Shown piece after piece: positions 52,001 through 61,000 of a DNA stretch of 64,000 bases. The first letter of the stretch is position 1; the number at the start of each line of letters is the position of its first letter. Origin of the DNA: Otis tarda (taxonomy: Eukaryota; Chordata; Aves; Otidiformes; Otididae). A program made the translations under genes and the position numbers. Under the pieces are notes generated by a model. The model worked only from the letters and a program-made list of their open reading frames with translations. It ran no database searches and had not been told where the DNA came from. Location of the stretch: contig CM048553.1 of assembly GCA_026413225.1 (NCBI GenBank), positions 136,988,190-137,052,189 of the forward strand. The letters run 5' to 3'.

Positions 52001-55000
52001 ACTGCAACGTTCACATGTAATGGATACATCATGTCAGGTTTTAGTTTAGAGTGATTTGAGAGGTTTAAGCAAACAAACTTTACAAAGCCACTTCCTGTAT
52101 GCAGCAGCCTCATCCTTAAAGAAGCTATCTGCATTCTTCTAACACAGCTGTAAATTTCAAGATTAGGCACATGAGAAGAATATAACTTACCAATATTTTC
52201 TTCTCCTCTCTCTGCTTTACTTTTACTTCTTGAATCTTGCTTCCTTTGGCTTCCAAACATGGTTTTTTTGGTATATTTCCTTGAGCTTCCTGGTCATGAT
52301 CTGCCATATTATCTTCCCAGTCTAGGTCTCTGCTTCCAAATACAATTTCCAGTGTCTCTACATCTTCAGATAAATCATCTAACTCCTTTCTCTTCTTTGG
52401 TGCGTGGTTTTCACTAGAAGTCATTTTAGTGTCCGTTTTATCACTTGCTAGTTTGCCACTTTCCCTCATAAGCTTTATACCTGTGTCTTCTAATGCAAAA
52501 CTTGGATTTGGGTCCAGACTGTTATTCTTCTTTTGATGCTGATCTGCTTCGCTGTTCCGCACTGAGGAAGCTGTGGGTTCAGCGTGCTTCGAAACAAGCG
52601 ATGACCTCTCCTCCAGTTTTGCTAGTTTGGATACAGACGTTTCTTCTCCTTCTTCAGCTGCTCTTTCCCTTATCCAGAAAGGAATTACAGAAGAAAGAAA
52701 TTACAAAAGCATTTTTGAATATGACTAATTGCATCTGGAACATAACAGCTTTCTGGGGTTTTAGTGACTGCATTGTGAAATCTGAACCTAAGTACCCTTG
52801 AGGAAAAGCTTGCCATTCTAGGAAGATGATCTAAAAATTACATTTTAAAGTATGTTTTGAATTAAATGTACATCCCTTGAGTTAATTTTTTTTCCAGAAA
52901 CAGCACCACCATAACAATAAGGGAAGTAATGCCAAGAACATTCTGACATACCTTTTTCTAGCTACCTGAAAGTAATCGGTAATTGAGGTAGACTGGTGAC
53001 GTGAAGCGCACTCACTAGTTTTACCAGCTTCTGAAATTTTAGAAGGCGAGACAGGATGACTCTTTTGACTGAACTCAGATGTTCTGTTCACTCTAGATAC
53101 TGATGTTTCTGCATTTACACTGCCACTAGGGTTTTTCTTTACAGCGGTTATATCCTGGAAAGCCGTTTTCCCTCTTCTGTCCATCTGGGGAGTGTAATCT
53201 ATCTCCATACTATATTAGAGAGAAAAAAACATTAACTGAACATACAATAAGTTACTACAGAGATATACTGCAAATACCACTTTTAAAAAAAGTTGTACCT
53301 GTATTTTGAACATACCTACAAACGATATAGGTGTGCTAGAAACAAATTGTAAAATCCATTATAATAAATATATTGTTATAATTGTGAAATGGCTTGAAGA
53401 TTTTTAATTATTAAGACAGTCAAATCAGATGTGCAGTATCTACACTTCAGTTATCTACATCTGAAAGAGTTAGAAGTCCTATGTGATATTTTCTGTTATC
53501 TACCACTCAAAAGTAGAAGTTATCTCACCACAGACAAGTGACAGGAATTTAATAAGTGCCATTTCACACACTGTACATCTTTGTCCATGGCAATGATACA
53601 GTTCCTCTGCCACAAAAGATTACTTTATTTGCAAGTATTAGCTTAGAAACTATTTCCAGGAATACTTTACCATGTCTGCTCTTCCAGTTCTGTATCAGCT
53701 ACATATAGAGTACTGTTATCTGCAGCAGCTGGCATTACGGTTTCGTCCACAGCCAAACTCTGAGAAACGGCTCGCCCTACAACAGCCGATGCAGGAGTAC
53801 TTTTAGTTACAGCTGCAAGACCAACACAAGAGAAAAATTAAAAGGTTAATATGAAATCTGTGTTTCTTTGCATGTATTATCACACATCAGTAACTGATCA
53901 AGTGATATTTTTGTAAAACAGTCTTAATGCAATTTTAATTAAAAAAATTAAGCAGATACATTAATTTAAAAAAACTGAAAGAAACAGTTCTAAAAGACCA
54001 TATTCTGGGATTCAGTTTTAGTTAAATATTCCACTGAATTAAGTAATGGAATTTTGCTTTAAAAAAAAAAAAAGCAGCAACATAATGGGAAATCATATAT
54101 TAATGTGGACAAAATATAATTAATAAATCTTGTCATATATATTTTATGTAAATCTTAGCACAAAAATCTACATCTACTGTTTTATCATGATCTCTAACAT
54201 ATTACTATTATATTAGAGATTATTTCTATTAACACAGAACCAATATTTGCTAACAAAAAACACCTTAGAATAAATGTCTTCTACAGTCAACTTCTCATAA
54301 TTCCCATAGGCAGTGTTAAAACTGTCATCTGCTGCCTTCTCTTTAGTTACTCACATTAATTCTCTGTAAAACAGAAAGAGCAGTATATACAACATCTTTT
54401 ATACTGTCAGCTCTTTCACTAGTCCTTGCATTCATATACTTATGTATTCTCCAAGTCAAAGGATACTAACATTTACTAATTAAACACGTCTCATTGTGCT
54501 TCTAGATAAGTAATAATTAAAAAAACAAAACAACAAACTTATCTCTCAGCCCTTTACATTCTTCCTTTATCTCCTTCTGACTGAGACTATGGTGACAGTA
54601 TTATCCTTTCATATAACCCATTCTTTATACATTCATTCATTTTTCCCTTCCACTGTAACCTGCACACACCCAGGTCTCCTCCTTGAGGAGCTACATGTTA
54701 TAGATGTTGCTATACGTTGTCTCTGAGACAAGATCAAAGGAAAAAATCTTGATTACAATCCCTTTGATTTGCAACACACACATGGAAGTTTTTTACAACT
54801 CTCAAAAACAAACTCGCATTTGTTCCCTCTTAGCAAATAAACTGTAAACAGAAAGAAGAGCATAAACATCTTTTACATTGTCTGCCCTTTCACTTGTCCT
54901 TATCTTTACACACTTATGTCTTCTCCAAGCAGAACGATACTAACATTTACTATTTCAATATGTCTCTTAATTTCTAACACTCCTCTTCTATGTCCTTATT

Positions 55001-58000
55001 ATTCCAGTCTTTTCACAAAAGACAGAATAGCATGGAATTCAAACTACCACATACATATTAATTTAGCGGCCACTAAAAAGGTGAACATCAGACGATTGTT
55101 TTAAAGTATCTTTCCTTTAAAGATCAATGTACTATGTCTCTGCTTTTTACATTAATTTTAGATCTACTACTTTTTTATTTACATCTAAGAGTTAGACAAT
55201 TTTCAATGCAGTTTATTGCAAGACCATTAAAAAACAATTACCTTTTCAGATTGGTATACATTTTTCATATTGCGTCATTCTATTTTAGCGGTCTTGCAAG
55301 ATAAAACAAAAGAACTTGAACATTAGCTATTGATGCCCCTGTACAAAAAGAAATACTGCCTCTTTAATGTTAATTTATTACTACCCTTCTTCCCATTACC
55401 TTTGTTACCAGGCTGCTTTTGAGGGTTGCAGTATTTTTCCGTAGACATGAAGATAACTGCCAATCCAATTTCTGCCTCGGGAATAGCCCTGAGACCCTTG
55501 CTGTTAATATACAAATATAGTAAAGACAAAAAAAAACATTTCTCAATACAGATTCAAAGATGAATAGGCAAATGGGCACAGGTATGACAAAGTACAAAAT
55601 GTTCCATTCCTCCTTTCAAAAAAACATCAGTCTACGCTACAATTTTTCACAACACAGTAAGTCAGCATAATTATCCATCATTATGGAAGTACGAACTTCC
55701 ACATTTCCTGTTGCTATAGCCATCGTCTAGTCCCAGTAACCCGGCCAATGCATCTCCCTCTATCTGATTTCTGGGCATTTAACCAGTTGTGCTCTACCTC
55801 TGATTCAAAAACATGCGTGAATGGAAAAGTGACTTGAAAGATCTGAGTACTTCTTACAAGTTAGTTAGGCACGCACATCCCTCTTCTGTACTACAGCCAT
55901 GAGAAGAGCTTGATTACAGTTTTCTGTAATGTATGTAGCAGGAAAATTCAGAGGAACTAGGTTTAGGTATTAGGTTAAGGGTTGGGATTTTGTTTTCTTT
56001 CATTGTTTTAATAAAATAGCATCATGAAAATCCTAACATCTCCAAAAATATCCAGTCTGACCTTTCAAGCAAAAAAAAAAAAAAAAACCCATCATCAAAA
56101 CAAAACCTGATTTTTATTAAATAGTAGCTGCTCTTCAGAAACACTGTATGCAAATAATTAGGTATCTTTATTGAAAAAAATTATAGATGATCTATTTTTC
56201 ATTCTTAGAATATATTAATCTTAAACTTTATTTAAAATAGTAGAAGAAAAACCACTTGCCGTCTGCAATTTCAAAGCAGCTTCATTACAATGAATTTTTG
56301 TAGAATTGTATCCTCGTGGAGGGGGCAGGGAGGAGGAGGAAAACTCAATCAGATCCTCACAGAACTGCCAAGTCTTTTCTCTCCCGCTTCAAGAAATTTT
56401 AGTTAGTATGCTAAATACTTAAAGCAATGATGAAAATACCCACTTTATAAGGAACCTATTGCTTAAATATCTATCTAAACATCACAATTCATTCTCTGCA
56501 GAAATTCAGAAGCTACCATAGCACGGTACAAGAGAACAACACAGCACCTTTGCAGGACAGTCAGAATGGAATCAGTCCAGTTTCTCATGGAATCAGATCC
56601 TGGGATCTGGGAGTTTGTCAGCCCCACATCAACAACACAAACTCCAGGAGAAACCAGTGAAGATGTTTCTTTTCTTCCCTCCATCATCAATTTTGCTTCC
56701 CCTCCTCCAAGAACAACTGCTGGACCCAGTTTCTTGTGCTAAAAAGAGAATGCAAATAAAAAAAAAAATCTTAAAATACAGTCAGTTTAAAAGTGTCAGC
56801 ATAATGAACTATCAGCATAAGGCTTATCACTGATGCACTAAGGCAGATGTGTTCTGCTTCTCCCCTTGTTATTTCATCTTGCTTAGGCCATTGTATTGTA
56901 AGAATACAAACATAGAAATTATTCTTTCCTGATGAACCCAGAATCAGTGCAAATTCACAGACAACAGGACCTCGGCTTAGCTACCCCTGCAACATTTTTG
57001 TAATATAAAGCCTGATTACCTGCTTGGCAGTTAGAAATACAAATGTTTTTCCACTGAATATTTTTTTCCTTTCATGATGCTCAGATACATCCAGTTTTCC
57101 AGTTCCAATGGAAGGCTCATCAATTGGAGGATAAAAACTGCAAAAACAAAAAATTAAAGTTACAAAATTCAGATTTACGTATCTGTACTGACTCATGGTT
57201 CTTTCTGTTTTAGAGTAAGGATCTGAAGTTAAAATACTGCATTGCTCTGTTAAAACTATCTATACAAATATTTTTTCAAGAGACTGTTAAGAAGAAACAG
57301 ACCCTCTAATTTCTCAACATCTAAGCTAAGACCAAGTGTTCTGGTTTTGTTCAGTGAGGGGAGGGCCTAAGGTGGCAGCTTCTGTAGGAAACTGCTAGAA
57401 GTCGCTCCCCTTTGTTCAGTGGACTCAGCCAGGCCTCGGGCGGACCTGCTGCTGGCCAAGGCCAAGCCGATTGGTAGCAGAATGTCCCGTGGTAATGCCT
57501 CTGCGATAACTTATTTAAGAAGGGAAAAACAGAAAAAAAAGAAAAAAGAGAAGATGTGAAGCAGCTGAGCAGGGGCAGAGTCGGGGAGGCGCAGGCCTCA
57601 CGGGCCTTGCAGGCCTCACACTCCGGCCTCCCGCCAGACAGCCAACTGGGCCCGACTTGGCCCAGCCCGGCTGCAAGAAGTGGAGAGGAGATGAGAGGCA
57701 TCTGCCAGCCTGTTGTGAGGAACGGCTGCAGATGCCAAGGTCAGTTCAGAAGGAGGGGAAGGAGTAATGCGGCTCCTGGCCAAGATTCCCCTGCAGCCCA
57801 TGGTGATAACCATGGTGGAGCAGGTTGTCCCCCTGCAGTCCATGGAGGTCCACGGAGGGGCAGAGATTCACCTGCAGCCCGTGGAGGACCCCACACCGGA
57901 GCAGGCAGAGGCCTGAAGGAGGCTGTGGCCCGTGGAGCTGCTAGGGCAGCTGTTCTGGAGGGACTACACCCCATGGAAGAGATGACCCACTCCGGAGCAT

Positions 58001-61000
58001 GAAGTCCTGTGGCCCGTGGGAGGGACCCCACGATGGAGCAGAGGAGGAATGCGAGGAGTTCTTCCCCCAACGATGAAGCAACGCGTAAAACAACGCGTGA
58101 TGAACTTACCGCGACCCCCATTCCCTCTTCCCCACTGTGCCGCTCGGGAGGGGGGGAAGGTAGTAGAGATAATGTTAAGCCCGGGAAGCGGGAGGGGTGG
58201 GGGGAGGTTATCTTGTTCCCTGTCTCGTTCTCCTGCTAATTTTAGAAATAAATAAATAGCTTTCCCCAAGTCGAGTCTGTTTTGCCCGTGACGGTAACTT
58301 TAAGGATTTCTCCCCGTCCTTATCTCAAACCTCGAGCCGTTTTTCTTGTATCATCTCCCCCTGTTCTCTCGGAGGGTGGGGGGAGTGAGAGAGAGACTGC
58401 GTAGTCTGGTCCCGATCGGGGCTGAACTACGACACCAAGACTCTACTTCAGCAACGAAGAGGACAACATTTTTCAGAATGTATTCAACCTATCCACTTTA
58501 ACCATCTGCTGTACACTTATCTACATTTTCCACTAACAATATTGACAAATGAGACTGCAATTTTATTCTGCCCTTATTCCAGGTAACAGTAAAACTCCAC
58601 ACAAAACTCATCTTGCTTCCTCTGCCCTTCAGGTGGAGACAGCCATCCCTCCTTCTCTTCTACTGGATCAAGAAACTGTGTGCCACCACACTACATGACA
58701 GCAAGTAAGTAACTTTTCTTGCTAGTAGGATAGAGAACTGATTCACCTCATGGATTCTCAATTGTTTTGTCCAATACAAGAAAAGTGACCAGGAGTTCAG
58801 CAGGGGAACAGATTAGGTGGTAATTAAACTCTATCCTGAAGCTCTAATTTTTGCCACGGCCTGTGATGTCAACTCTAGTTAATGAGAGCATGCCCACATC
58901 ATAAAAAGCCTCTGGAGTTAAGACAAGGATCTAACTGACAACTTCAGAACAGTATTTACAAGATCTTTGAGCCACATATTCACTACAGCAGTTCTGACCA
59001 AGCAAGGTGAAGGCACATGCTAGAAAGGAGGGAAACTAAAAGTTGACTTCAACTGTGCTATACAAAGTTTGTACCTAAACAGCAGCTTATGTATGTACTC
59101 TAGCTGAACAAAGAACTACTTATCTTTATTTTGACTGATGATTATACATCCTTCTCATACTACTATGCACGAAAAAAATAGCGTGAAACACACTCCCAAA
59201 ATCTGGTTTAACAGCCAAATAAATACACATGAATATGTTTTTTAATTATTTGTTTCCTAATTTAGGCAAAGTTTAGCAGATTCTAAGCAAGAAACAAACT
59301 CCATGAAATGCTGAAATACCTAAGTTTCCGAAAAAAAAAAAGATTCACTACGTAGGTAATTTCACCATCTGTAAAGATATAAACATTCTTCAGACACAGA
59401 CAATTACAGCTGAACAGAAAAATAAGCATGTATCTTTTCTGCTGCATACAAATACGTAATTCAATTATGATAGACTAAAATGTACTATATAGTTACAGTT
59501 AATTTTAAATAATCTTTGTTCTTTTGTGTTCTTTACAATCAGGTCCTGAAACTTTATGTATACAATGGAAATTTATCAGATACTCATGTTTTGAAATCCA
59601 ATGGTTTTATGCTGGTTAGTTTCAGCAACCTGTCCAAGTCTGTTGACAAAACTATTGTTCCATTAAAGTTGAAATAGATATGACAAATTCTACTAGTTTT
59701 AAGAAAGAGGGCAACTCAGATGTTAATTACCAAGCCAGAAGACTTCTGATATTGAGCCTCACAGAGACAGTTATTGACCTAAGATAAATACTAGGGACAA
59801 AGCCATGTTTAAAAACCAAAAGATGAGTAAAAGGAGAGAAACGGTAGTTTCCATTACTTCAGAACTGGACTACAGTTTCTCTAGAAATACATTTCAAATC
59901 TCTGTTTTTTTTATTTCAGCAGAAACCTTCAACTGATCACTTCCTCCTCAAAGAAACCTTTGATTTTCCTTTGAAACACTTAGCCAATCCTGATGTAAGC
60001 TCAAATGCAACATAGTGTTTTTCCATCTTACTATTCTGAAGCGCTCCTTGTACTCTCTCTCCATAAGCTTTGAACAGTAACACCATTATCCAAGAAAGAC
60101 CCTCTACAATTTTGAATCTTTCAATAAATAGATTTTGATTCTTGATGAGCTTCTGTTAAAGGCTCAATTACTTTCCTAATTTTTCAAAGCCCTGCAGCAT
60201 TTAGACTGGACTGCTCTAATAAAACACATTATTTCATATAGGGCTGCACTTATGCAACTATTTGTGAAATCTTCAGTTATTTTTCCTCCTTGCACAGGTT
60301 ATCAGAGAGTACCAGACGACTGGGGTAATATACTTCATAAAAAGTCTCAAGTAAGAAGCCATATTCATTATGTGAACTGGAAGTTTCCAATTCTGAAGTC
60401 TTAGTATACACAAAAAGAAGTTTTAAATTTTTTTAACATTTTATTCCCCTAATACTTTTTTTTTCTGGATCAGATCTAGAGCAGCAATCAAGATTTAATT
60501 AACAGTGTCATCCTGTATTACCACATCAATATGCCTTTCTTAGTTCATATCAAAACTTATTTCATATCCAAGTTGTTTAGCATCTTGCAAATACACCAGC
60601 TCATGTCAGCACAATGCAGATTCCCTGCGAAAGTTAAAAGCATTTTTGGAAATTGAATGCAAACAATTGCTAAGTAAATTTTCAATATCTTCCCACAAGC
60701 TTCATCTTAAAAATATCACCTATTTAAGATACTGTAATTGTAAATATAGATCTGAGTATTACACCAGCTGTCTCATTTAGCTTGATGCAGAATTCTCTCT
60801 GTGAAAGTTAAATAATGGATATACTGCTACTGTCAAACACATTTAGTGAACTCAATTCCTCTGAGGGTCTCAATAGTTCACGAAAATGTTAAAAAAAGGG
60901 AAATACATCAATCTGATTCTATTTTAGGGAGCACTTAACAGCTCAATTATACTGTCACTTCTCTATTAAACGAATGGACAACATGCACCTTGGTTTCAAG

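Larger units (their letters stand above)
53813..55408 (-). other. NBN intron 8
   Basis: 1.6 kb, GTAACA donor, CTTGCAG acceptor. Holds two diverged copies of one ~140-bp sequence (see separate entries). No known repeat family identified. Confidence 0.75.
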
